Below are positions 1-10,513 of a DNA stretch of 64,000 nucleotides, piece by piece. Each line of letters starts with the position of its first letter. Positions within the stretch are counted from its first letter, which is position 1. Under the pieces are notes generated by a model. That model worked only from the letters and a program-made list of their open reading frames with translations. It searched no databases and was not told the origin of the DNA. The translations under genes were made by a program, and so were the position numbers. The DNA comes from Dichetophora obliterata (Eukaryota > Arthropoda > Insecta > Diptera > Sciomyzidae), in NCBI GenBank assembly GCA_963920525.1, contig OY986438.1:184014888-184078887 (forward strand), written 5' to 3'.

Positions 1-484
1 AGAATTACAAAAATAATTTAGAAACATTTTTAGTTTTAACAATAATGCTTGCATTTATAATATTATTGTCAATTATCAACAATTGTTGAATAAAATGAGA
101 ATTTAATTGTAAATAAGTTTGATAATATTAATCGATGTTACTTCAATCAAAAAACAATATTTTTAATCTGATCTAAAAAATAACGATCTTTAATTTATTA
201 TTATTTTTATTGGAAAAAATATCGATTTATGCTTGATTTTAATTTTTTAACAATTTTTTTGATCGATAAATTTTTTGTGAAAGATATTTTTTTCGATCAA
301 ACAATCATTCTTATATGTATTCAAAAATAAATAGGTCAAAGATTGAATTATTTTCAATTGAAAAATTTCAATTAATGAATTGCTTTATTTTTCTTGAATT
401 AAAACAATATTTATCATAGAACACTCCAACAACCAAATTCATTACAGACTTTGACGAACAAAAGAAAAATACACGCGTAGCAGT
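1..484. other. AT-rich intergenic sequence, no gene seen
   Basis: Only AT-rich, low-complexity sequence with many stop codons in all frames. No inverted repeat, reading frame or RNA gene could be supported. Confidence 0.6.
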
Positions 485-551
485 TACTAGGGCGTTCCAG
501 AAGCTGCCGGCCTACAAAAAAAAAACACACGGCTTGTACCAAAATTATTTT

Positions 552-1187
552 TTACTCTTCCACATAGTCCTCTTTCAGCACCATACACTTATTCAAACGA
601 TTTTCTAACACTGCCCTGTTGCCCATGCCCATTGAATGGTAAGATTTCTCAAGATCTCCGAAATATGCTTCTGTTTCCAATCCGACTTGTTCATTCGCCG
701 CAAATCTCTTTCCCTGGAGCCACTGTTTTAAGTTTGGGAACAGATAACAGTCGCTGGGGGTCAATTCTGGAGAATAAAGGATGAGCAGTTCGAAGCGTAA
801 ATCGTGCAATTTGGCCATGGCCTCGATCGATTTATAATCTGATAAGATCGCTAAATAGGACCGTTTGTGTGTGATTTCGTTCTTTAATAGATCCAATAAT
901 TTGCAGTAATAGTTGCTGTTTACTGTTTTTCCTTTTCTCAAATAGTTGATGATCAAATTGCAACTTGAATCCGTGTTTGTAGCTATCTCACGCACTTTCA
1001 ATTTTGGATTGTCCAATATGAAATCACGGATTTTTTCAATACATTCTTGAGTGGTCACTGCTTTTAGTGCTCCTCCGGCGCACAGTAGTGCGTTGTCACG
1101 TAGACAAAAACCAATTATTTTTTTGAATCGAAACCTAACAATATTGATATCAATCGACAGATTATTGCATAGATAAAACAAAAACAA
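552..1187 (-). pseudogene. Mariner transposase relic, internally deleted
   Basis: The 211-codon frame ends in a typical mariner C-terminus: SPxLTPSDxYLFPNLKxWLxGKRF, then an acidic stretch and a terminal DYVEE-like tail (about residues 138-211). The N-terminal half carries a mariner helix-turn-helix segment (ECIEKIRDFILDNPKLKVREI, about residues 48-68). The conserved middle, including the HYDNAPPH-type second aspartate block, is missing, so helix-turn-helix sequence runs almost directly into C-terminal catalytic sequence. It lies inside the TA-flanked element on the minus strand. It cannot encode active transposase. Confidence 0.85.
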
Positions 1188-1620
1188 ATATTTAGTGAAA
1201 AAACTCAGTTTTGGCTACGCTGTGACACTTCAAAGTTGAGATACTTTTAAAAAAAAATCATGTTTTGTTTTGAGTTCTCCTAGCAAATAATTGTCAAAAA
1301 TTTATGTTTTGACTTAACTAAGCCAAGTTAATTTTTTATTATAAAAAATAATTGAGTTAATAAATTAAATTAAGAAATTTTAGAAACTATAAAATTTTAT
1401 GTATATTTTAGTGATTTTGAGATATGATATTATCAAATGAAAACTTTTAGAAATTGACTAATTGCGAAAAAAATAACAAATCCTATAAAAAAAAGTGTAA
1501 TTTTTTCTTTAATCTACTAGTATAGATTCTATACAACCAGGAGCTGTAAAAAGCTTTTCCTACTTTGTCCTACAATATACTTTTTTTTTTGTTAAAAAAA
1601 TGCTTTAAATGAAAAATTTG

Positions 1621-1850
1621 CATACAAAATCAAGTAAAAAAATTAACATAGGTCCTAGGGAGGTACCCTTATGGTCCAACCGATTTCGACTTTTTTCAGT
1701 ACACATCTATAAATCTTTTTGGCTTCCCCTCTGACGAATTTTTGTTACAATAAGATTAGTCAATCTTTGTATGTACCTCCCATACAAAATCAAGTAAAAA
1801 ATTATTATAGGTCCAAAAGGGGTAGCCATAGGGTCTAATCGATTCCGACC
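1621..1850. repeat. Direct repeat, period about 160 bp
   Basis: Two copies of a block of about 70 bp beginning CATACAAAATCAAGTAAAAA (1621-1690 and 1781-1850) share 'ATAGGTCC' and 'CGATTYCGAC' motifs in the same order. They lie in the non-coding half of the mariner-like element. Confidence 0.65.
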
Positions 1851-2311
1851 ATTTTTGATGCCAATTGTTCCAAATTGGCTTAAATTAATTTGGCATACAA
1901 AATTGTATATCATAGGAGCACTCCTTCTATTTTCATCCTTCTCTTATATGGAGACACTGTCCGGCGTGTTCATCTTATGTGCTGCAATCTTTCGAACTCT
2001 GCAATCCAATATTTTACAGTTTAATACGACGGAACGGATTCACCACAATATTTATCGAGTTTTGTTTTTGTTACTTTCCCACTTTTGTTATGCAAAAAGT
2101 AATGCTTAATCAAAAAATTCTTCTTTGTACATTTTTATAACAATACAAAAATTTTTTAATTTGGAACACTGTAACTTCTTTATTCATTGACAGATCGATC
2201 TGACATTTATGGTGTGTTCATGTTTAGGTTGCCACCCGTCCAAAATGTCATGCATTTGAAGAGTGGTGGTACCGTCACTTGGAGACCGGCAGCTCCTTGA
2301 ACGCCCTAGTA

Positions 2312-2854
2312 GTTTTCATATGAAAAATCATTCAATTATTAAAAGCAAAATATCATATTTTTAAGGAATTTTTCATTGTAATAATTTCATATATTCTGCC
2401 ACCTAGAAAAACGTAATATTTTTGGTTTAAAACCAATAATTGATCGATATTTTAAATCAAAATAAAAATTATTCTTAAATCGAATTAAAATCGATAAAAA
2501 GTTCGCGATTAGTTGTGACAAAAATTTATCAAGAAAATGGTCTGATTTAAAAAATTTTTGCACCACATACTTTCAGTCATTCTCGTCGAAACTAGAATCA
2601 TGAAAGTAGCTCCAAAAATAACTGAGTGCACCCACTTGAATTTCTAAAAACCCCTTTTTTAATTTCTAAGTTCGGAACTACAGTTCTCTTATTTTTTGAA
2701 CGATCTTTTTAGTTCTAGTTCCGACATTAATGCGTTTGAAACATGTTTCCGTTTAGCATTTTATTTTCAGGTGATGCAGAAAAATTTGTTTAATAAATTG
2801 TAGGTACCATACCTTTTCTTTTAAAGTATTATAAGTTTACTATCTTCAATTTCT
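2312..2854. other. No gene seen
   Basis: AT-rich sequence between the mariner-like element and the first piece of retrotransposon family A. No reading frame or inverted repeat could be supported. Confidence 0.5.
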
Positions 2855-3000
2855 AAGGTCTGTGAGTCTTTAATGGCTGAACAGATCTCAAACCACTTAA
2901 ACTCACTTGGCCTCTTGTCAGATCATCAGTCGGGTTTTCGTCCTGGGCATAGCTGCTCCACTGCTATTGTCAAAATCCTAGATGATGTTAGAATACCCTT
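2855..3000 (+). pseudogene. Non-LTR reverse transcriptase fragment (family A, piece 1)
   Basis: Translation gives an RT fingers/palm segment: LSDHQSGFRPGHSCSTAIV then KILDDVRI, matching the 'xxQxGFRxGxSTxxA' motif of Jockey/CR1-like non-LTR reverse transcriptases. It breaks at 3000 after codons for RIPF. The following residues (DKG...LLDFSKALDT) resume at about 6097, so the copy was interrupted by the 3.0-6.1 kb element. It is truncated at the 5' side. Confidence 0.8.
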
Positions 3001-3357
3001 TGTGAGGACTCAAATTGTTACACAATTTGTGCCTCACAAAGTATATTGATGAATTTTTTAATGAAATGTAAATATAACTGAAAAATATGAATTAATAATT
3101 AAATTAAATTAATTATGTTTAAAGAATTTATTATTTATTTTTGGAAACTTAATGGAAAAGTATAATAGTTTATAGTTTATTGCATTAAATAAATAATAAA
3201 TGAATAAATAACATATACACACATACAAATATGTATGTACACAGTCACATATACACAGGCAGGGAAAACAAAACAAGTGAACATGGAACAGAAAGGCAAC
3301 TGGAGAATATAAAGCAATCGCGTTTGCTTAGGACAGGCAGTCTTGTCGCAGGCGCAG

Positions 3358-3845
3358 TAGCATGCACATTAGAGCGTATCACGTTATAGGGGGGAAAAAA
3401 AAAGTTCGCCGTAAACCTTCGAATATGAAGCATTTTTGTCTGTTGTTTTCGAAAAAAAAATTTTTTTTTTTTTGACCGAACGTAGGGGTCGCGCATTTAC
3501 ATTTTTGTTTATAACTTCGTCATTTGACGTCAGATTTTAAAGTATGTTATATCAAAGTTTTTGTCTCGAGGAGACCAATATTATTGTTTCAAAGGTCATT
3601 GACCTCAGACCCCCCGTTCTAGTACTTACTCACCAGATCTCAGTTCCTACCATGCTAACATGCCACCCTGATTTCAGAAAAAAAAAGCTCGCAAAAAATG
3701 TGTAAACTTTTGTGAAGGAAGTATATCGATTGTTTCAGTGCAAATATTTTTAAAAATTTTTTTAATTTTCTTTGACGAAATTAGGTTATTTTTACACTAG
3801 AGTATATCATAAAGGGCTTAGAGCTACCTTGAATTGCAATTTTAA
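3358..3845 (+). repeat. Left arm of long inverted repeat
   Basis: Inverted match to 4799-5273 over about 480 bp. Shared marks in order are 'CATGCACATTAGA', a poly(A)/GTTCGCCGTA block, the GACCGAACGTAGGGGTCGCG block, CTCGAGGAGACC, the GGGGGGTCTGAGG-type block, and TACCTTGAATTGCAA at the inner end. Identity is high apart from homopolymer length. Confidence 0.85.
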
Positions 3846-3935
3846 GACAAAAGGCTATTCATAATCAAAAATTAACAAATGAAATAAAACTTTATTGAAT
3901 TCAGAAACCATTGGATCCATTTAATCCATAAAATT

Positions 3936-4342
3936 TCAATCCATCAAATTTCGACGTGATTCAAGTTGGCTGTATTTCTGACGGCTCTCGAGTTTAGCTA
4001 AAATGTGGCCCATACGTTGTTCATCGGTGACGGCCATAGCAGATTCATGTACTACATGGACAAAACGCTCGGTGTTTTGAGAATGGCATGGATAAGCTGT
4101 ACAAAAATATTAAGGCTTTGCAAAAATGAAACTATAAAATTATGTTATTTTTCTTATGCAAACCTGGTAATTCAATGATTTCATTTGAATATTGTAATGC
4201 TTCTAGCTGGTCTTGCGTGAAGAACTGCAAGCATGGCGGCTCCGTCACTTCGAATTTGGTCCAATTAATCATACTGAAGTATGAGTCACTCTCAAAATTT
4301 ATGAAATTTTGACGACATTGACAGGTATGAAATAGACCAACA
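3936..4342 (-). pseudogene. Spliced C-terminal reading frame of the THAP-type element
   Basis: On the minus strand an open frame runs from about 4342 to 4164, ends in CCAG, and is followed by a GT...AG intron of 67 bp (4097-4163, acceptor TTTTTGTACAG). Splicing joins it in frame to an exon 4096-3936 ending ...RRNLMD and TGA. The joined product of about 110 residues includes NWTKFEVTEPP and an AYPCHSQNTERFVHVVHES motif. From memory, the P-C-H-[ST]-Q-x-x-E-R pattern recurs in uncharacterised invertebrate proteins. A poly(A)-type AATAAA follows the stop (minus strand, near 3885). The frame is closed upstream by a TAG, so only the C-terminus survives. Confidence 0.55.
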
Positions 4343-4418
4343 CACTATGTTTTAAGACAAACACTTTGAGAGGGAGTTTTAAAATCGGGTAAAAGGGATA
4401 CAACTATGAAAAATCCCA

Positions 4419-4706
4419 TCAATCGTGCGTATTAAAATGCATTTCGCAGACTTTTTCCGAAGACTTCAATTCCAATCCACACGAGTCTTTCTACCTTTTC
4501 CTACATAGTTCATTTCTGGGAACCTTGAAAAAACTTAAATTTTCTTTGTTCCAAGTACAGCGGCAGATAGCACAGCTTCTAGAAATTTTCTTTAATGTAA
4601 AGTATATTTTTGTAGCACTGCACTGAATTATTTTGGTTAACACACTAGACGCGTCTTGTAGATTGAAGGCAATAAGAAAGTAGAAATTTACCATTGGATT
4701 TTGCAA
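4419..4706 (-). pseudogene. THAP-like zinc finger fragment
   Basis: The minus-strand frame contains CAICRCTWNKENLSFFKVPR, then an in-frame stop after CRKR, then SSEKVCEMHFNTHD in the same frame. The spacing C-x2-C ... C-x2-H and the F-x-x-P element match the THAP (C2CH) DNA-binding finger used by P-element-superfamily transposases and by host THAP proteins. One stop codon breaks it. It sits upstream of the C-terminal frame on the same strand inside the long inverted repeat, so both are probably ends of one deleted transposase gene. Confidence 0.55.
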
Positions 4707-4798
4707 TGGATTATAACATAAAGAATGGCATCACTGTATTTTGTGATTTTGGTAGCACCAGTTGATCTATTTCAGAGATGTTGTGGCTAGGAGTGTTT

Positions 4799-5273
4799 TT
4801 AAATTGCAATTCAAGGTAGCTCTAAGCCCTTTAAGATATACTCTAGTGTAAAAATAACCTAATTTCGTTAAAGAAAATTAAAAAAATTTTTAAAAATATT
4901 TGCACTGAAACAATCGATATACTTCCTTCACAAAAGTTTACACATTTTTTGCGAGCTTTTTTTTTCTGAAATCAGGGTGGCATGTTAGCATGGTAGGAAC
5001 TGAGATCTGGTGAGTAAGTACTAGAACGGGGGGTCTGAGGTCAATGACCTTTGAAACAATAATATTGGTCTCCTCGAGACAAAAACTTTGATATAACATA
5101 CTTTAAAATCTGATGTTAAATGACGAAGTTATAAACAAAAATGTAAATGCGCGACCCCTACGTTCGGTCAAAAAAAAAAAAAAAATTTTTTCGAAATTAA
5201 CTTGCATAAATGCTTCAGAATAGAAGGTGTACGGCGAACTTTTTTTTTGCGATACGGTCTAATGCACATGCTT
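4799..5273 (-). repeat. Right arm of long inverted repeat
   Basis: Reverse complement of 3358-3845. It starts at TTAAATTGCAATTCAAGG and ends at AATGCACATGCT. The central spacer 3846-4798 holds the THAP-type coding remnants. Confidence 0.85.
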
Positions 5274-5286
5274 TGAGACTGAGTAG

Positions 5287-5800
5287 TTAGTTCAATCGTA
5301 GTTATCTTAAGCGAAGGTGTACTCACCCTTTGAACGTTGTTTACTCTAAGCTCAGGCGTAGTTATCGTAAGCGCAGGTGTACTCACCCTTCGAACGTTGC
5401 TTACTCTAAGTTCAAAACGTAGTTATCTTAAGCGAAGGTGTACTCACCCTTCGAACATAGTTTTATTCTAAGCTCAGGCGTAATTATCTTAAGCGAAGGT
5501 GTACTCACCCTTCGAACGTTGTTTACTCTAAGCTCAGGTGTAGTTATCGTAAGCGAAAGTCTACTCACCCTTAAAACATAGTTTTACTCTAAGCTCAGGC
5601 GTAGTTATCGTAAGCGAAGGTGTACTCACCCTTCGAACTTTGTTTACTATAAGTTCAAAACGTAGTTATCTTAAGCGAAGGTGTACTCACCCTTCGAACA
5701 TAGTTTTACTCTAAGCTCAGGCGTAGTTATCTTAAGCGAAGGTACCTCCACCCTTCGAACGTAGTTTTAATCTGAGTTCTATCATAGTCACTCACAGCGA
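5287..5800. repeat. Tandem array of about 60-bp units with dimeric order
   Basis: About eight units of 60-61 bp share TAGTTATCKTAAGCGAAGGT and GTACTCACCCTTCGAAC. Units alternate between two variants (GCTCAGGCG...CGTTG and GTTCAAAACG...CATAG), giving a rough 120-bp higher-order period. The array directly follows the right inverted-repeat arm and has no clear counterpart on the left, apart from possible single-unit remnants near 3320-3360. Confidence 0.85.
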
Positions 5801-6096
5801 ATGGAATCATAGCAAGTAACGGCATAAATATGAATAAGCAAAGATTAATTATATAAATTTAATTTATATAATGCTTAATAATTAATAATAATTAAGTAAC
5901 GTACTCGTTAAGTAATAAATAAAACAAATGAAAAAACTAATAAAGACCTACTCTACATTTTAAAACTAAAACGCTGGCTTTCTTATTTAAAACAACGGAA
6001 TCATAGGTAAATAAATTATTTTGTAAGAACCCCTGGTTTACTCACTGAGCCTACCTCAGCAAAAATCAGTAACGAGCAAAAGGGTTCGTTACACCT

Positions 6097-6154
6097 TTGA
6101 TAAGGGCCATTTGATCTTACTCTGCTTGCTAGACTTTTCCAAGGCATTAGACAC
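6097..6154 (+). pseudogene. Reverse transcriptase fragment (family A, piece 2)
   Basis: Encodes DKGHLILLCLLDFSKALDT, the FSKAFD (RT motif A) block of non-LTR reverse transcriptases. It is bounded on the left by the long-inverted-repeat element and on the right by a hAT MITE. Reading resumes in frame at 7547 (VNHCILCKKL). Confidence 0.85.
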
Positions 6155-7538
6155 TAGAGCCCTGCGTAGGTGCACTTAAAAGGTTTCAAAACATTTGTTC
6201 ATTTCACACTACACTGCACTGTCTTGCTTGCTGCAAAGAAATCATGTGTGTGATTGCAGCGAAGACGAACAAAACATGATAGAGCAATAAAAAACAGATC
6301 ATTGATATTGTTGATCTAAGATATCGTTGTCAGAGAGCTCACTGCAGTCAATGCAACGAAAGCTTGTTGACTGGCAATAGATGATTTATATCAGACAACG
6401 AATACGGTGCTGGCGCGAACACTAGGTAAAAATGGGTCACGCATCATTATTTTACAGTGTATTTCGAATCTGAAGTCAGAATTTTAAAAATAAAAATGGG
6501 TTATAGGGTATCCACATATTTTTTTTTATTTTTACAAATGTGATGCTGGTGCGAACCTCAGGCAAAAATGGGTCGCTGAATCCGAATCCGTTATCAGAAT
6601 TTAAAAATAATGTAATTTTTTTATAATAGGGCTGCCACCTAATAATATGTATTCTTAAGAGTTTTAAACATCATTTATCAGTGTTAGTGGGTCGCTGATT
6701 TAAAATCTGAAGTCAGAATTTTAAAATTCAAGATAGTGGATAGGGTTGCCACCTTCATTTTTTGCATTTTTATGAATTCGGGGCTGTCAAAAAAATGATA
6801 CAATAAAAAGAGGTCGCTGAATCCGAGTCCGTGGTCAGAATTTCAAAATTATAAAATTTTTGAAATAATAGGGTTGCTTTTACTTTTTAAAATAAAAATG
6901 AATTCGTAAAAATAAAAAAAACTATGGTGGCAACCCTATCCACCATCTTGAATTTTAAAATTCTGACTTCAAATTCGATATCAGCGACCCCCTAACACTG
7001 ATAAATGATGTTTAAAACTCTTAAAAATACATATTATTAGGTGGCAGCCCTATTATTTCAAAATTTTATTATTTTGAAATTCTGACCACGGATTCGGATT
7101 CAGCGACCCCTTTTTGGTGTATCATTTTTTTTTGCCAGCCCCTTTTTACCTAGTCAATCTTGAAAATCTTGAAGTTGGTGTAAAAAATGTCTAGTAAGGC
7201 GCTGACGACCGCTGATTAAAATTATCAAAATGATCAAAATGATCCAAATGATCTATTGCCATATATTGCTTTTTATTTCTTATTTTATTTATTTTATTGC
7301 TCATCCTGCCCTTAACGATTAAATTTCATTGCTTGTGGTGTTGACGAACAAAAACACGCCATGCTTGGATTGCTGAGAGAGAAAAAGTGTATTGCTTTCT
7401 AACTAAAAGTGTTGTATGCTTTCGTTTGGTGTTGAGCAAATCAAACTCTCAAGTGTTATTAGATGACAGTCAACTGTGAGCAATGCAACAAATCACAGTG
7501 TGTGTACGTTCAAATAGATGCACCAACGCAGGGCTTTG
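6155..7538. mobile_element. Non-autonomous hAT element (MITE)
   Basis: Ends are inverted (TAGAGCCCTGCGTAGGTGCA at the left; CAAAGCCCTGCGTTGGTGCA as reverse complement at the right), close to the CAGAG-type hAT consensus. The flanks TTAGACAC (6147-6154) and TTACACAC (7539-7546) form an 8-bp duplication with one mismatch. Removing the element and one duplication restores the family A frame exactly (...SKALDTVNHCIL...). No transposase is encoded. The interior carries a second nested inverted repeat. Confidence 0.9.
6560..7145. repeat. Internal inverted and duplicated GGTCGCTGA module
   Basis: Blocks reading GGTCGCTGAATCCGAATCCG, a CAGAATTT stretch, then AGGGYTGCCACC occur directly at about 6570-6655, 6695-6755 and 6805-6895, and inverted at about 6925-7140. 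The long inner inverted pair is roughly 6570-6755 against 6925-7125. A related module occurs in the element at 9047-10138. Confidence 0.75.
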
Positions 7539-7546
7539 TTACACAC

Positions 7547-8782
7547 TGTGAATCATTGCATCTTATGCAAAAAGCTTAAGTCAAATTTTCGAGTCTCCAA
7601 TACTGCGGTGAGCTTTCTGAATAGTTACTTAGGCGGTAGGATCCAGAGAGTAAAAGTAGGCATAAACTTTTCAACATACAAAAATACTAGCAGCGGAGTA
7701 CCCCAAGGCTCGGTCCTCTTGGTCCATTGCTGTTTTCTATGTTTATTATTGATATTTTCAACAAGTGCAATAACGTCTCAATGCCACTGACGATCTCTAG
7801 TTTTATTTTTAAAGACCTGTTGGACTCATATAGGGCCTATGTGTTAGAATTAATGAATAATTAGATACCATAGAAGAATGGGCTAGAGCTAACAAGCTTA
7901 AACTTAATCCCCTTAAATGTTACGTCCTGCCGATCTCTAAAACACCCTTCTCAAATCTAGATTTTCCTCCAATGTGTATTAATCATGTGGAATTAAAAGT
8001 TGTTAGTAAGGCTTCCAATCTTGAGTTCCAAATAAATACTTCTCTGTCCTGTGAGAATCACGTTAATTTCTGTATCAGTAAAGTTTATTATGCATTGAGA
8101 AATCTCAGAATGACTGCTAAATTTGTCCCTGTTGAAACGAGGCGCAAACGGGTCATTCAATTGCTGATGCCAATTATTACTAAAAAGTTCGATCACGTAT
8201 CATTTTTCCGACTAAATTACTTGATCGTTGCTTATTACGCTATCTTGAAGCAAGAAATTGTATATTCCTGCATAAGATAATTTACTCGGGCTGTCCACAC
8301 TACCTGTATGAGAAACTTCTATTTCGTAGGTCCAACAGAATCATGAACCTTTTGATTCCCAGATATAATTACAAAAATTCTAGCAGACTTTTTTCGTCAG
8401 TGTAGTCAGATTGTGAAATTCACTCCCAAACAATTTTAAATTTGTCTTCAATCAAAAAGCCTTTAAGCATTTAGTTTTTGATAACTTCACTTCACTTAAC
8501 TTTAATCAATCTTCTCTTTCTATTGATCTTTTGCTTTTCTTTTTAGTTTGTTTTCTTTGAATTATATTTTGTTGTTTAAGCTCGATTTTAACATAAGTAC
8601 ATTTATTTAATTTTTATGTCATTTTAAATAACTTAATATTTTTATATTCATAAATCATATTATTATTAATTGTTGTTATTATATAATGTTGTTATTTACT
8701 TAAATTAATTGTGGCATGCAAAAGATTCCCCTCTTATATGCTAACACTTTTTCTAAATAAACTGAAATTGATATTGAAATTT
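7547..8782 (+). pseudogene. Non-LTR retrotransposon 3' part (family A, piece 3)
   Basis: Continues the RT: VNHCILCKKL, then SGVPQGSVL (motif B), a decayed FIIDIFNKCNNVSM block where YADD is lost, a LKLNPLKCYVLPIS block, NLEFQINTSLSCENHVN, and a C-terminal thumb-like end with IMNLLIPRYNYKNSSRLF and NSLPNNFKF. There are several frameshifts and stops. The 3' UTR ends near 8782 with AATAAACTGAAATTGATATT. Jockey/CR1-like by motif; no RNase H domain is visible. Confidence 0.8.
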
Positions 8783-9046
8783 TGCTTACTTGGACATGGC
8801 ATACCACAAAAACAACAAAAGCTACAACATTAAAAAAAATGTTTAATAAATTTGCCAGCTTTATCTATTCAATAAAAAAGCGGCATTACAATTTGATCGA
8901 AAAGATAGAAGGTGGTCTCAAAAATTCACTAACAACCCTGACTTTGTTATCGTTTCTGTGATAACCAAGGAAATTATCGCATAACATAACAAAATTAAAA
9001 TTTTATATCATTTTTTATTATAGTCGCTAAAATTTTTTTTGTAATA

Positions 9047-10138
9047 TATGTGACCCGGTAAGTTAAAAGGGACCTATGGGTCGAAAAAATCTATTTTTAC
9101 TTTTTTGGTGATTCTTATAGTAGACAACACACACTTTCTAATGCAACAAACCACAGCTTTCTAGCTGCATTGGCAGAAATTAGCTTCAAATTAGACACTT
9201 TTGATAAAAAAAAAATAAAAAAGAATCAGATGTGACAAACTTTCCTGCAATTGATTTAATTTGCTTGAAACTCGTCACTCAGGGGTTTTTGGGGTCGCTG
9301 ATTACGAATCTGGAATTAGATTTTGAAAATTCAAAATGGCGGATCCAATATGGCGGATGATTTTGTTATGATATTGGATTTACTTGAAACTTGTTACTCG
9401 GGGGTTTTTGTTTCCATTTTCACACAAATACAGTCTTTCCACTTTTTTAAATTCATCTTCTGAACACATTTTACCAATAAATAGAATTTCGAAACATAAA
9501 AACCCGATCTTGAAATGAGTAGATAACGTAGCGCGCAGTAAAAGAGTTAATAATTTAGTTTACTCACTTTTGAAACAAAACTTCCTACTATTTTCAATTT
9601 TTTCACACTTCGAAATCACAATAGAACTGACAAAAGTTCCAAATTCTTCGTCCTGTATATTACAAAAACATTTAAATCAAAGCCTACTCCTTAAAAGAAT
9701 GCTATTTTTACAATTCGAAAAAACTAATTTTGCCAATAACTAACATTCAAAGGTAATATTAATTTTATTTTTTAGAATTTTCCAAACAAATCCAATAATA
9801 TAACAAAAAAAGTCCGCCATATAGGATCCGCCATATTGGATCCGCCATTTTGAATTTTCAAAATCTAATACCAGATTCGTAATCGGCGACCCCGAAAACC
9901 TCCGAATATCATAACAAAATCATCCGCCACATTGGATCCACCATATTGGATCCGCCATTTTGAATTTTCAAAATCTAATACCAGATTCGTAATCAGCGAC
10001 CCCGAAAACCTCCGAGTAACAAGTTTCAAGCCATAAAAGCGTTCAGGCGCATCAAAATCAACTTTTTAACTTCAAAGTAGTTTTTCTCCAAAACTTTTTT
10101 GCTGAGAATAGGTCCCTTTAAACTTACCGGGTCACATA
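9047..10138. mobile_element. Inverted-repeat element (MITE), probable TA duplication
   Basis: The perfect 20-bp inverted sequence AATATATGTGACCCGGTAAG occurs at 9043-9062 and as its reverse complement at 10123-10142, extending imperfectly for about 10 more bases. If TA is the target duplication, the element starts with TATGTGACCC. There is no coding sequence. The interior holds copies of a GGTCGCTGATTACGAATC module with ATGGCGGATCC repeats, once direct at about 9290-9390 and twice inverted at 9790-10020. Confidence 0.75.
9790..10020. repeat. Two tandem copies of a 112-bp unit
   Basis: Two consecutive units each contain TTGGATCCGCCATTTTGAAT, then CAGATTCGTAATC and GCGACCCCGAAAACCTCCGA. The single inverted partner is at about 9290-9390 in the same element. 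Confidence 0.75.
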
Positions 10139-10513
10139 TATTGAGTTAAAAATAATAATCCCGTGATAATAATGACTTCAGTATTTTTACTTAGTAATTT
10201 TTCAATTTCAATTTTTTACTTAGTAAGCAGTAGACAGTAGACCAATCCTGTCAAAAGAGACTTTAGTTAAATATAACAAAAAACATTTCTGTAGCATAAT
10301 TTTACACTCTACAACTATAAATGCTGTAGTATTCTAAACCGTTTTTCTTTAAACTGTAAGAAATCTTACACAAAATCACGCAAGAATGTCAAAGAATTTC
10401 ACAAAAATATTTTGTTTAAAAATTTACTAAAAGCCTGTGATCACAACAGTTATGTCAAAGATATAAATTACAAATAACGTTACGTTTTACAGCTACCTTT
10501 AAGTAAATATATT

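Larger units (their letters stand above)
487..2309. mobile_element. Tc1/mariner element with TA duplication
   Basis: Terminal inverted repeats begin CTAGGGCGTTC and run for about 24 bp with two differences (487-510 against 2286-2309). The element is flanked by TA at 485-486 and 2310-2311, the target duplication of the Tc1/mariner superfamily. The transposase stop codon lies about 40 bp inside the left repeat, as in mariners. At 1.82 kb it is longer than a typical 1.3-kb mariner although the transposase is internally deleted, so the segment from 1.19 to 2.28 kb is likely added or rearranged sequence; it includes a duplicated block at 1621-1850. Confidence 0.8.
3003..6093. mobile_element. Long-inverted-repeat element with THAP-like protein remnants
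   Basis: This block interrupts family A between 3000 and 6097. It contains two inverted arms of about 480 bp around a 950-bp core that encodes, on the minus strand, a THAP-like zinc finger fragment and a spliced C-terminal reading frame, plus a 60-bp tandem array on the right. THAP fingers plus long, array-bearing inverted repeats recall P-superfamily foldback elements such as Galileo; that assignment is an inference. Flanks share CCTTTG (2997-3002 and 6094-6099), possibly the remains of an 8-bp duplication. The outermost ends are not clearly inverted, so exact termini are uncertain. Confidence 0.6.

Noticed and set aside
5287..5800. Regular repeats resembling a CRISPR array
   Set aside because: Units are contiguous with no unique spacers, in a eukaryotic context; it is a tandem array.
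3003..6093. A firm 8-bp target duplication for the THAP-type element
   Set aside because: Only CCTTTG is shared cleanly; the remaining two bases differ, and the proposed outer ends are not inverted, so I left the borders uncertain.
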